DNA of 64,000 nucleotides from a virus, in IMG/VR virus record IMGVR_UViG_3300009177_000030, positions 1 to 64,000 of that record; one strand, 5' to 3'. Below the pieces are notes generated by a model, which saw only the letters and a program-made list of their open reading frames with translations, made no database searches and had not been told where the DNA came from. This document shows, piece after piece, positions 15,359-24,100 of this stretch (the first letter of the stretch is position 1; each line of letters begins with the position of its first letter). The position numbers and the translations under genes are program-made.

Positions 15359-16359
15359 GCCGACACCTTCGCAATCAGCCGCTCATACGTCAGGCGCTTG
15401 CCCACGATGGCGTCAATGAACGATTCCAACCGCCGCATAGTGTGGCGCTTCACATCGCCTTCGTTCAGCCGGAACGTGAATTCGTCAATGTATCGGTGCA
15501 GATGCTTTGGAGACACCTGATGGTAAACGCCATGAATACCGCGCTTCAGTACCGCCCAGACCGATTCAATTCCGTTGGTATGGGCTACGCCGTTGACCCA
15601 TTGACCAGCGGAATGGTTGCAGGTTTCGTGCCGGAAGAACAGGCCGTTCAGATCGGTATATGCGCCAAACTCATCGGTGTAGATTTGCGAACCGGCTTCC
15701 ACCGCGCCGTGAATCTCATTCTGGACCGTGCCAGCGTCCGTGGAGTCCACCACCATAGCGACCGTGCGGCCACCAGCGCCCCGCTCCCGCATTCCGAGCA
15801 CGGCAGTCTTTCCGACCGATCCCCTGCCAGCCTTGAGCTTCTTATGCTCGTGTTTGTTCTTTTCCTTGCCGCCTACAAACGTCTCGTCAATTTCGATAAT
15901 GCCGCGAAGTTTGTCGATGTTGTCCGGCGCGGAGCAAGCCTCACGCAACCGGCCCAAAATGAACCACGCGGTTTTCTGTGTGACGCCAATCTCTTTGGCA
16001 AGTTGCATAGAGGAAATCCCCTTGCGGGCCGTGACCACCAGATACTCGATGCTCTTGAATTCCGGGAACGTATTCCATTTCTCTACCCCGTAATTCGCAC
16101 CGTCGAACCGCATCCAGCTATTGCCGTGCCTGAATGAAATCTCGTTATCGGTCATCCAACGAGGCCGAGAATCCGCCCGCAGCATCGTGTCGTTGAAGCA
16201 GCCGCCTTCTGGCGTGTAGAGCCGAACGTGATCCACTGCGATGAGAGCAACAGCCAGAGGATCTGTGGATAGGGGAGCAAACGCACAGACAGAAGAGTAC
16301 TCGGGAGTGATCCAGGGGAAGCCTTCATTGAGGGCGTGGGTTATGCGGGTGACGGTCAT
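15355..16359 (-). CDS. IS1595/ISXO2-type DDE transposase-like protein, copy 1 (334 aa)
   Basis: Residues about 106-334 match the ISXO2-like transposase domain: KGISSMQLAKEIGVTQKTAW, IEIDETFVGGK (Asp158), YTDEFGAY (Asp229) and TNGIESVWAVLKRG (Glu265), an intact catalytic triad. Residues 1-105 are not the usual zinc-ribbon N-terminus. They are replaced by an unrelated sequence (SFRHGNSWMRFDGANYGVEK). A diverged copy is at 52943-53689. It is embedded in an operon by a 4-nt overlap with the downstream PP-loop gene, unusual for a free insertion sequence. Transposition competence is doubtful. A domesticated nuclease is possible. Confidence 0.75.
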   Translation of the reverse strand: MTVTRITHALNEGFPWITPEYSSVCAFAPLSTDPLAVALIAVDHVRLYTPEGGCFNDTMLRADSRPRWMTDNEISFRHGNSWMRFDGANYGVEKWNTFPEFKSIEYLVVTARKGISSMQLAKEIGVTQKTAWFILGRLREACSAPDNIDKLRGIIEIDETFVGGKEKNKHEHKKLKAGRGSVGKTAVLGMRERGAGGRTVAMVVDSTDAGTVQNEIHGAVEAGSQIYTDEFGAYTDLNGLFFRHETCNHSAGQWVNGVAHTNGIESVWAVLKRGIHGVYHQVSPKHLHRYIDEFTFRLNEGDVKRHTMRRLESFIDAIVGKRLTYERLIAKVSA

Positions 16360-16368
16360 ACCGATAAA

Positions 16369-16608
16369 TCACTGAACAACTTCAACACATTTTCTCTCTT
16401 CGATGAACCTCGCATCGTTCGGGGCGACCGCAGACTGATTACCATCGACGGATATAAATCCACCTTGCGCCCATCCGCTCCACGATGGCGTCGGGTGACC
16501 TGGTATCGCCATTACTTGAGCGCCTCGGTAATCGATAAGGATTTCGCCGCAACGCGAGCAACGTTGGACGCCACCGATCATCTCGCCCGCGATATGGACA
16601 GTTATCAT
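16369..16608 (-). CDS. Small CxxC protein (79 aa)
   Basis: Start MITVHIAGEM at 16608 overlaps the upstream stop (TGATG). RCSRCGEIL near residue 17-25 is a zinc knuckle half-site. A Trp/Gly-rich segment (PSWSGWAQGGFI) follows. 9 nt upstream of the transposase-like gene, same operon. Function unknown. Confidence 0.6.
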   Translation of the reverse strand: MITVHIAGEMIGGVQRCSRCGEILIDYRGAQVMAIPGHPTPSWSGWAQGGFISVDGNQSAVAPNDARFIEERKCVEVVQ

Positions 16609-16709
16609 CAGGTTTTCCTCGGCAGGCAACGACAAGCACGTGGCCCAAGCCTTCGACCACACTTCCGGCAACGTCTGTCGCCCTTGGGAATCGCGCGGAC
16701 TGACTTCAT
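16608..16709 (-). CDS. Cys-rich basic micro-protein (33 aa)
   Basis: ATGA overlap with the preceding micro-gene and TGATG overlap with the following gene. CRKCG and ACRCLP give four cysteines in 12 residues on a strongly basic background, a zinc-knuckle-like peptide. Reality is supported by both junctions. Confidence 0.5.
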   Translation of the reverse strand: MKSVRAIPKGDRRCRKCGRRLGPRACRCLPRKT

Positions 16710-16795
16710 TTCTTCGGTCTCCTCGGACAGTTCGCGAAGTGTCCCCTCATTTGCCGCGCTGTCAACTTCGCCCCGCACTTCCAGCCGCAGGGCAT
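16706..16795 (-). CDS. C2HC zinc-finger micro-protein (29 aa)
   Basis: A complete finger in 29 residues: PCGWKCGAK, then QMRGHFANCP (Cys3, Cys7, His19, Cys23 as probable ligands) and a basic tail PRRPKK. Coupled by ATGA to the next micro-gene. Such single fingers bind nucleic acid or bridge proteins. Confidence 0.5.
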   Translation of the reverse strand: MPCGWKCGAKLTARQMRGHFANCPRRPKK

Positions 16796-16808
16796 TGTGA
16801 CTCCGGGT

Positions 16809-17366
16809 TTAAAGGGCAACGGGAACCCGCTTCAGACCAAAATCCCGCAGTTTGATTTTCGCCATACGTCCATCTGTGTGATGGAAAACCAGACCTTCGA
16901 TATCGCGTAATGACAGCCACTCCCGTAGCCCATCAAAATCTCGGGGAGCCTCCGCGAAAGACTCCAACGCGCTATGGTATTTCAGAACGTGGACAGGATA
17001 ACCCTCTGGGTTCCCCTGAACCTTTGGGCCTAATAGTTCGCAGGTTCCGTCTGTCATTCCCGGCACGAATGCCTCACGGTGCCATCTATCTTCGGGGCCA
17101 TCGCCTACGGGCACCCATCCGATAACCTTCCCAGTTTCTTCGTCGCTAGTGACGCGCTCAAATCCAACAGGGTTGGCGTCCGTCTCTCGAAGTTCCCGAC
17201 GCTTATAAAGTTTCCCGTCTCGGATCATACAGCAAGTACCGTCAACCTTGCGAGTGGCCACGCCTTCGCCAACAGAAACCCATTCACAGCCAGCGTGGAC
17301 CTGATTTATGACTCGACTTCGGTCGCCGTTCCAGTCACGTTCAAACATCGTTGGAATCTTGTTCAC
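16809..17366 (-). CDS. RNA ligase family protein (185 aa)
   Basis: Nucleotidyltransferase core: motif I TRKVDGTCC (Lys40 for adenylation), a central WVPVGDGPEDRWH region, motif IV EGLVFHH (about 157-163) and motif V KIKLRDF (about 170-176). It matches the short phage RNA-ligase-1-like family that begins xNKIPTxFERD. GTG 17366 (NKIPTMFERDW) is chosen accordingly. An upstream ATG would add 30 unrelated residues. It seals RNA 5'-phosphate/3'-OH ends, typically repairing tRNA cut by host anticodon nucleases. No polynucleotide kinase/phosphatase gene is seen here. Confidence 0.75.
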   Translation of the reverse strand: MNKIPTMFERDWNGDRSRVINQVHAGCEWVSVGEGVATRKVDGTCCMIRDGKLYKRRELRETDANPVGFERVTSDEETGKVIGWVPVGDGPEDRWHREAFVPGMTDGTCELLGPKVQGNPEGYPVHVLKYHSALESFAEAPRDFDGLREWLSLRDIEGLVFHHTDGRMAKIKLRDFGLKRVPVAL

Positions 17367-17431
17367 AACAGTATAGTGACACCATGACGCCGATATTGTC
17401 AACCACTTCGGCCAGCATCCAACAACAACAG

Positions 17432-17602
17432 CTATTTCGGCTCCACATACTTCCACCTCACCGTCATATCGTTCTTCGGTAGGTACGTCACGTACAAACC
17501 GGGAACGGTCAGATCAGTAGTATCGCCACGGTCTGAGTTCTCGATGACGATCCGCTTTCCGGCAACGCGGCGAAGCTCGTGGATTATAGATTCGGGTTTC
17601 AA
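17432..17602 (-). CDS. Hypothetical protein with TTG start (56 aa)
   Basis: TTG at 17602 overlaps the upstream stop as TTGA. Contains ELRRVAGKRIVIENSDRG and YVTYLPKNDMTVRWKYVEP, suggesting a small alpha/beta or beta fold. Fills the gap between RNA ligase and the coiled-coil protein. Unrecognised. Confidence 0.5.
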   Translation of the reverse strand: MKPESIIHELRRVAGKRIVIENSDRGDTTDLTVPGLYVTYLPKNDMTVRWKYVEPK

Positions 17603-18192
17603 TCTCCGGTCCTCCCAGCGTCCCGCCCATCCAGAACCCCCTGCGCATGGCCGGCCGCTCCGGCCAGTTTCTCCAGCCTCTCAGTCATGCCATTGGTCTG
17701 TTCGGTTACTGTATCCAGTTTGTCAACGACTTCTCGTTGATGGACGTTCGCTGCTGCCAGAATTCGACCATCAGACAGGTACTTCAGAACCGATTGCAGC
17801 GCGACCCCGAGGAATGTCAGGATGCTGGTCAGTAAACCCGCATATATCAGGGCGTTGTTGCTTTCGCTCGTCTTTGCTGCATGGTCCGCGCTGGCCACAG
17901 CGGCGTCTGTCTTGGCCTCAACGCGCACCGATGTTTCTTCCGCTTTGGATACCGCTTGCTCCGCATGGACAACGTTGTGGGCTGCAACTTCACTGGCTGT
18001 TTCGCGTTGCTGTGTGGCTTCGACAGCACGAGCCTTAGCATCAACGTTTGTTTTTGCAACCGCCTTGGTCAGGGCCTCGATTGTCAGTGCCTGGGCTTTT
18101 ACCTGTGCCTGTGCCGCGGCGAGTGCGTCGTCCGTTTTTGCCGCGAACAGAGCCGGAGTTAGAAGCAGGATCGTCAGTGCGGTTTTTATCAT
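17599..18192 (-). CDS. Exported coiled-coil protein with internal TM (197 aa)
   Basis: Start ATG 18192 is chosen because AAGGGAG lies just upstream. The N-terminus is a signal peptide (MIKTALTILLLTPALFAAK). A long Ala/Glu/Lys coiled coil (about 25-110), one TM segment (IYAGLLTSILTFLGVALQSV) and a C-terminal coil follow. The layout resembles an envelope-spanning phage protein, such as a spanin-like or lysis accessory. No lipobox. Function inferred only from topology. Confidence 0.6.
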   Translation of the reverse strand: MIKTALTILLLTPALFAAKTDDALAAAQAQVKAQALTIEALTKAVAKTNVDAKARAVEATQQRETASEVAAHNVVHAEQAVSKAEETSVRVEAKTDAAVASADHAAKTSESNNALIYAGLLTSILTFLGVALQSVLKYLSDGRILAAANVHQREVVDKLDTVTEQTNGMTERLEKLAGAAGHAQGVLDGRDAGRTGD

Positions 18193-18310
18193 CGTGCTCC
18201 CTTTCATGCCCTTCGATCATCTGCAGCGCGAGAGATCTGTAGATAGAGTTCTCCGGCAATGCCGCATAGGTTCTCCACAGGGCGCGGCATAGGCGGCGTT
18301 TAAGGTACAC
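18041..18310 (-). CDS. Possible overlapping gene (89 aa)
   Basis: ATG at 18310, 39 codons before it enters a different frame of the preceding gene. The first part (MYLKRRLCRALWRTYAALPE) is protein-like. The overlapping part is basic and low complexity. No other gene covers 18193-18310 on this strand, so either this gene or a shorter one is real. Spanin pairs often overlap this way, but I see no lipobox. Confidence 0.35.
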   Translation of the reverse strand: MYLKRRLCRALWRTYAALPENSIYRSLALQMIEGHEREHDDKNRTDDPASNSGSVRGKNGRRTRRGTGTGKSPGTDNRGPDQGGCKNKR

Positions 18311-18337
18311 ATTGGATTTATTCTACCGCAAATGAAA

Positions 18338-18361
18338 AACCCCGGAATTACTCCCGGGGTT
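18338..18361 (-). terminator. Rho-independent terminator (leftward)
   Basis: Stem AACCCCGG (18338-18345) / CCGGGGTT (18354-18361). Read on the minus strand it is followed by TTT. It ends transcription from the 18410-18901 genes. Confidence 0.7.
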
Positions 18362-18409
18362 AGTGAACCAGATGGCCTGATGTCGCCGCCTATTAGGAAT
18401 TTCAGTATA

Positions 18410-18613
18410 TTACACAGTCGGCGCAGTCGCTGTCAGAACTGCCGTTTCCGCATCCAACTTGTCACTCAACGCGTTCAGTGCGGTCGCCGCAGCTTCCACA
18501 TCGGCATCGGTCGAATTAGGCTGAGAGAGTTTATCGGAGATCGCCTTCAGTTCAGCACTGGTGCTGTCATTTAGGCGCGTTACTGCTGCTTTCAAATCGT
18601 CGATGGCTGCCAT
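18410..18613 (-). CDS. Small coiled-coil protein (67 aa)
   Basis: ATG 18613 (MAAIDDLKAAVTRLN) with AAGGAA upstream is preferred over 18682, which would add a TM-like leader. Heptad-like helices (ELKAISDKLSQ, ALNALSDKLDAETAVL) resemble the short coiled-coil proteins common beside phage holins and tail genes. Followed by a terminator. Confidence 0.65.
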   Translation of the reverse strand: MAAIDDLKAAVTRLNDSTSAELKAISDKLSQPNSTDADVEAAATALNALSDKLDAETAVLTATAPTV

Positions 18614-18703
18614 AATTTTAAAGTTCCTTTGGATAATCCAGCCGATGCCGAGAAGTCCGAGAACGGCCAGAGGTGTGTACACGAGAATAATGTAGCACTT
18701 TTA

Positions 18704-18895
18704 TCACCGAACGCGAAGCGGGGTGTTCAACGGCCCAAGCAACCCAATCGCCGAGATCAGGTAAAGCACCAGAACGATCACGACGGCCACGTTCAGCAGA
18801 GTTTTGATCGGCTGAGCCATTGGAATGTAGGTATTTACCAAATACATGATTATCCCGACAACGATGAAAAGAACGATCAGACCTAGGAGTGTCAT
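18704..18895 (-). CDS. Thivi_2564-like small membrane protein, holin candidate (63 aa)
   Basis: Two TM segments (LLGLIVLFIVVGIIMYLV and VAVVIVLVLYLISAIGLL) separated by NTYIPMAQPIKTLLN, a pattern I recognise from the Thivi_2564 family of small phage/bacterial membrane proteins. Size and topology fit a holin-like role. No endolysin is adjacent. Confidence 0.65.
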   Translation of the reverse strand: MTLLGLIVLFIVVGIIMYLVNTYIPMAQPIKTLLNVAVVIVLVLYLISAIGLLGPLNTPLRVR

Positions 18896-18929
18896 GCCCA
18901 TGATTCAGCACGCTGAGTACCGTTTGGGG

Positions 18930-18935
18930 TATAAT
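18930..18935 (+). promoter_or_regulatory. Candidate -10 box before the tail operon
   Basis: TATAAT preceded by GGGG. Shine-Dalgarno AGGAG follows at 18942-18946 and ATG at 18957. No consensus -35. It sits in the divergent gap between the holin-like and tail genes. Confidence 0.4.
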
Positions 18936-18956
18936 TCGCTCAGGAGATTCCCCCAT

Positions 18957-19133
18957 ATGGCAAGCGGATCGAACACAGTAGACACCCCAGTAACGAAGCC
19001 TCAGTTCACGCCCGGCGATGCGAATCAGTTGCCAACCAAGACCTACCCGAGCAGCACCGGCATGGCAACCAAAGGCTCATCGAATACGATCGATTCGCCG
19101 GCGCCAGCTGGTCCCTACACCAAAAACAAATAA
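18957..19133 (+). CDS. Thr/Pro/Ser-rich small protein (58 aa)
   Basis: AGGAG 10 nt before ATG. Disordered composition (TPVTKPQFTPGDANQLPTK, then SPAPAGPYTKNK). First gene of the forward tail operon. Possibly a minor virion protein. Unrecognised. Confidence 0.55.
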   Translation: MASGSNTVDTPVTKPQFTPGDANQLPTKTYPSSTGMATKGSSNTIDSPAPAGPYTKNK

Positions 19134-19177
19134 ACCACACGCAAGTGCGGTAATCTAAAGGGCAGAGCAATCGCGCA

Positions 19178-20500
19178 ATGCCCTACTCGCAATTCACCCT
19201 CGATCAGTTAATTGACCAGATGGGTGAGTTGCTTGACGACACCTCATTCGCGTACTTCACGCGCCCCGAAATAACGTTTGCGCTCTACGAGGGATTGACT
19301 GTCTTCGGCTCACTCTGTTCGTACTGGCGCCAGCGTGGGGTCTTCAACATCGACCCCACCGACCCATCTCCGTTCTACGATCTTAGCCAGCAACTCCCGG
19401 CACTACGCCCGCGAACGACGACTCTGGACACCGTAGTAAAAATTATTCAGTATCGTCTCCTAGAATCTCCTACCGGCATAGCAGGCACAGACGGCTCTGG
19501 ACAGGTCTCGATTCTTTCCATTCTTCAGGCAGTAGCGCGCGCTCGGAACAGATTTTGCCTTGATGTTCACTTCCCAAACAATGTCCACCCCAACTATGCG
19601 CCCGTAGCGCCACCAGACGGGCTCGTGTCGTTTCCTCAGTCCTCTGTTTACGTTCACCGCGCCTCATGGAAAGACTCCGGCGGTCAGTGGGCGAACCTCT
19701 GGCGTCAGGATGACTGGGTGTTTGACCACTCTCCCGGCGACTGGCCCACAAACGTAGGCTTTCCTGAAGCGTATTCCGAAGCCGAACTGGCACCGCTCCA
19801 GTTGCAGATTTACCCGAATCCCGCGAATGCTGGCACGCTTGAGGCTGTGACGGTGGACTCGGTGGATATTGATATCACCGACCTCAATAGTCTGATGCAG
19901 TTGCCCAACGAATGGGTCTACGCCGTCACTTGGGCCGCGATAGAAGACTTGATGACCGGCGGCGGACAGATCATAGACGCACTCCGCGGCGAATATGCCT
20001 CGCAGCGCTACAAGCAAGCTGTGGAGTTTGCGAAAGACGCTAGATCCGTAATCAGGCTCACCCTGAACGGAAATCCGCTGGACATCGACACGCTAGCAGC
20101 AATCGATGCCGGAAATCCGTACTGGCGGAATCAGGTCGGTCGACCTCAGATGGCAGGGATCTTGTACGACATCGTGGCGATAAACCCGGGCATCATGGAT
20201 CAACAGTATGCCATTGGGGCGGATCTTGTGGTGCCAGCGCCGTTGCCAACCGGAGGGGAATTCGTTCAGATCGGCGAAGAGAGCCTGGAAGATATCCTGG
20301 ACTACGCTTCGCACGTCCTGATGTTCAAATGCGGCGGCAAGGAGTTTCAGGATACGTTTGGAATGTACGACAACTTTATGCAGGCGGTATCTCAGCGGAA
20401 GGGTGTGAATGCGGCGAAGATTAAGTATTTCCAGCCGCTATTTGGGGCTTGGCAGCGGGAGCAGGTTCAGAGGCCGGATGCTGTGGCGGTGAAGGGATAG
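19178..20500 (+). CDS. Neck/tail structural protein (440 aa)
   Basis: N-terminal helical part (FTLDQLIDQMGELLDDTSFA), then FTRPEITFALYEGLTVFGSL. Mid part with LQIYPNPANAGTLEAVTV. The C-terminus is helical (HVLMFKCGGKEFQDTFGMYD). Gene order, just before the 1137-aa tail protein, suggests a head-tail joining or tail-nozzle component. No motif gives a precise name. Confidence 0.6.
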   Translation: MPYSQFTLDQLIDQMGELLDDTSFAYFTRPEITFALYEGLTVFGSLCSYWRQRGVFNIDPTDPSPFYDLSQQLPALRPRTTTLDTVVKIIQYRLLESPTGIAGTDGSGQVSILSILQAVARARNRFCLDVHFPNNVHPNYAPVAPPDGLVSFPQSSVYVHRASWKDSGGQWANLWRQDDWVFDHSPGDWPTNVGFPEAYSEAELAPLQLQIYPNPANAGTLEAVTVDSVDIDITDLNSLMQLPNEWVYAVTWAAIEDLMTGGGQIIDALRGEYASQRYKQAVEFAKDARSVIRLTLNGNPLDIDTLAAIDAGNPYWRNQVGRPQMAGILYDIVAINPGIMDQQYAIGADLVVPAPLPTGGEFVQIGEESLEDILDYASHVLMFKCGGKEFQDTFGMYDNFMQAVSQRKGVNAAKIKYFQPLFGAWQREQVQRPDAVAVKG

Positions 20501-21142
20501 ATGCCAAGAAAATATCATTTCGCCATCATCGTTGATGGAGGCAAACCTATCGGAATTCACTCCGTAAAGAGCAAGGAATCCTTCATAGCCGAACTCAGAG
20601 TGAAAGGGCACGATGTTCGCGTCGAGCCGTATACGGCACCATCTCACCAGAGAAAGCCGGGATCGACTATAAGGACAAAGCGAAGGTTTAAAAACGACGA
20701 GGATTTGAAGCAGTTCTTGCTGGACAATATGATCCAGCAAGATAACGGATGCCTTGTCTGGACGCGCGGATGCAATCGCACTGGCTATGGGGTCATCGGC
20801 TATAAATACGATGATCATTTGGTTCACAGACTCTTTTGGTCTTTATCTGGTAGAGACTTGCCAGATAATATGGAACTTCTCCATTCCTGCGACAATCCAC
20901 CATGCTGTAATTTAGACCATCTTAAGCTTGGTACCCAACAGGACAACATGTTGGATCGGGATTTAAAAAATCGTGTAGCCCACGGCGAGACACACTGCCG
21001 CGCAAAATTGGCTGACTCGCAAGTTTCAGAAATAAAAGAAATGGCCAGGTCTGGGCAGCCCCTAATTTTAATAGCTAAGACTTTCGGCGTGAATCCATCT
21101 CATATTTCTAGGCTCGTATCTGGCAAAAGGAGATCACGCTAA
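20501..21142 (+). CDS. HNH homing-type endonuclease (213 aa)
   Basis: The HNH core at about 127-150 (LLHSCDNPPCCNLDH, then LKLGTQQDNM) is classical for phage homing nucleases. Residues 160-213 form a helix-turn-helix (SEIKEMARSGQPLILIAKTF, then SHISRLVSGKRR) for target recognition. Residues 1-52 are a separate small alpha/beta segment. It starts 1 nt after the previous stop, and its own stop overlaps the next start (TAATG), so it sits precisely between two tail genes, as expected for a selfish insertion. Confidence 0.85.
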   Translation: MPRKYHFAIIVDGGKPIGIHSVKSKESFIAELRVKGHDVRVEPYTAPSHQRKPGSTIRTKRRFKNDEDLKQFLLDNMIQQDNGCLVWTRGCNRTGYGVIGYKYDDHLVHRLFWSLSGRDLPDNMELLHSCDNPPCCNLDHLKLGTQQDNMLDRDLKNRVAHGETHCRAKLADSQVSEIKEMARSGQPLILIAKTFGVNPSHISRLVSGKRRSR

Positions 21143-24100
21143 TGCCGGAAGTTTTAAGAACCCCAGTCCGCCTGGACCTCTCTGCTGGCCTCAACTTGGT
21201 CGATCCGGTAGACCGTTGCCGTCCGGGCAGCACAATTTTCGCAGTCAATAATCGGGTGATCGAAGAGGGCATCGCCTCCGCACGCCCCGGATACACGAGA
21301 TACGGCACCTCATCCGTAGCCCCGAAACTCTACCACTCCATCCGGCGCCTGAACGATCCCGATGCTTCGCTGGCCCCCACTGGCTACGAATACATCGTCG
21401 GCAATGGCACCACTCTGGATGCAGGCACGGAAAACACGCTGGCACAGATTGATACCGGCTATTCTGGTGATCCACTTTCTCTAATCGCATTCCGACCGGA
21501 GCAGTCCCCAGAAAGTTGGATGTATGTCTATGACCGCCTCAAGCAGTCCAAAGTCCGCGCTGATGGATCAATCCGCGCGATCGGCGTAGTCCCGCCAAAT
21601 ACCGCCCCTACTGCAGACTATGGCGTCCCGGCATGGGTTCAGGTGAACGACGGGCAAGCCATCGCAGGATGGGCAGCAACCGGCATCGACACGGGCCCCA
21701 GTAAACAGGACCGCACCAACGGCGATACCGATACTCTTGCGTTCGTCGTTTACAATTCCGGTACAACCGGCTGGTGCTGCATTCAGCCGAATGTGACGCA
21801 GCCATTCTGGATGGGCGAACGCATGCAGGTCATCCTGAACAGCGGTTCAGGCAACCAGGAAACCGTAGTGGTTCGTGAGATCCACAACGCGATTACAAAT
21901 ACTACGATTTCTGCGATCTCCTACGACTCCGGAACGACTGGCCTGTGCTCTATCGTTTTGGCCGGCAATCCTCCCGGCATCGCGCGAAACTCTCTGATCC
22001 AGATCGTAGGCGGCGGTGGCACGGAAATTGTCCGCGTGCTATCTGTGGTGCTGTCGCCGGATGGTTCAGTTTACTCTTTGCGCGTTTCGACGGCGAATAA
22101 CCACGCAGCGGCAGCCACCGTGAACGGGATTCTGTCCTGGTACGTCTACACCACGGTTAATCATGCGGCGGCAGAAACCATCACCTCCGCGAATCTCCTG
22201 TTCTCGCATTCAGCGGCCGGAACCGGCGGGGGCACACTGGCTACGGCGGTCAACGCTTCGGTGGCAAACACCCGCACGATCGACACAGCAAATGACTACT
22301 TAAAGATCAGCGTATTCCTGCAGAACCCCGCGAACGTAGTCACGCTGAAACTTCTGTTGACGATGGATTCCACGCCGAACTACTCGTTCTCAGAACCCGG
22401 CAACTCGTGGATATTCACGATCACGCAACCGCAGTTGAACAACTCCGGATCGAGCGGCAATGCGTGGGCTGAGGTTATTATCCCGATCTCGCAGGGAGTG
22501 CGTAGCGGGTCCGATCTCACAAGAACGTTGGCGAATATTACCGGTATCGCGCTCGAGATGACCACGACCGGCGCGTGTGCGTGGGGATTCGACTGGTGGT
22601 ATCTGTTCGGCACCTACGGGCCGGTAATTCAACCTAACGCCCCATCTGGTTATTTCTACACCTCTACGCTCAGGGATTCCACGACCGGTGCCGGAAGCGT
22701 TCCGGGTCCGATTACTCGGTATTCCCTGAACCCATTGCGAGAGGCGGTTCTGGTAACACCAGCCACAACTACGGCCGCCGGCGTCGACTATGACGACATC
22801 TACCGTGAAGGTGGTACGCTGACGGATTTCGTTTACATCGGATCAGTCAAAAATAACAACGCCAGCCCGAACACGTTTCTGGATGGACTTTCGGATCTAT
22901 CTATATCTGGAAATCCCGGCGTGGATCTCACGCTCTTGCAGCCTTGGCCTGTACTTGGCCTACCGCTGACTGGGGTTGTGAACGTCGTCGGTACCAGCGT
23001 GAAGTGGGTTAGCGGAAATACGTTCCCCACGGCGTTGCTGGCGAACACGGTAATCCTTCTGAACGGCGTGGCGTTTTTAACCAGAGGCCAGCCGAAGTCG
23101 AGTATATTCCTGGAGCTTCAGGCAGATGCGGGGGTATTGACTAATGCCACGTATTCCATCGCCAGCCCCACGTTGGCAGGTCAGCCTATGCCGCTGGCAT
23201 TCGGGCCGCTGGAAGGACCGTTTGTGCCGGTGGTTTTTGCGCTGGGGGACTCGGTTAACGCTGGCACCCTCTATTATTCAAACCCATCTAATCTGGACGC
23301 GGCATCGGATCAGAACACACTGGAACTATGCGGGCCCACGGAGCCGCTGGAAACCGGCGAGGTCTGGAATGGTCTGGCGTTCGCAGGTTCGCGCGAGAAT
23401 GTCTACGTCGTGCAGTATTCGTACACGGGAACGTATCAGTTCCGGCGCCTACCGTCGCCGTCTGGTTTCTGGAGCCGCTGGGCAATCTGCCGCGGACCGG
23501 ATGGAATCTACGCTCTCGGTCGGGATGGAATTTATCGCTGGACAGATGCCGGCGGTGTGAGCATCACGGATGATCTGCTTTACCCGTTGTTCCCTCATGA
23601 CGGTGAGGTTGCGAAAGCAGTTAACGGCATCAACCCGGTGGACATGAACCTCACGTCGCTGATGCGGTTGTCAGCCACGGACTTCGAGGTTCGATTCACA
23701 TACTACGACACGTCCGCGAACCAAGTCACGCTCTGCTATGAGATCGCGCGCAAGCGGTGGTTCCTGCATTCCTATGGGGATCAGATCTCCATGCAGTATC
23801 TGGATGAAGGGTTGCAGAATTCTCCGAACACGCAACAGATTTTGTTGCTGTCGCGGACGTTGGGGTTCATCTACCGCGTGGGGGGAAATACTGACAACGG
23901 CGTGGATATTCAGACTCAGGTGCAGTTGCCGTATTTGGATAATGGGGATGAGCGTAGCCTCAAACTCCACGTAGATTTAATGGTCGACGCAGATCAGTCA
24001 GGGACATTAGGCGTCACCGCGTTTTACAACAACGGAAATAGCAGCGATGTCCTGACTCCGATCACGTTGACGGGTTCACGAATCCAGACTCCGCTTAATC

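Noticed and set aside
14402-15520. Long plus-strand open frame opposite the PP-loop and transposase genes
   Set aside because: It mirrors the codon structure of the minus-strand genes, has no ribosome-binding site and encodes a low-quality Arg/Ser-rich product. A similar mirror frame occurs at 51981-53108.
16360-17600. Right-end inverted repeat of cassette 1
   Set aside because: No reverse complement of GGGAATTATATAC was found near the transposase start at 16359 or at 53690, so classical terminal repeats are not shown.
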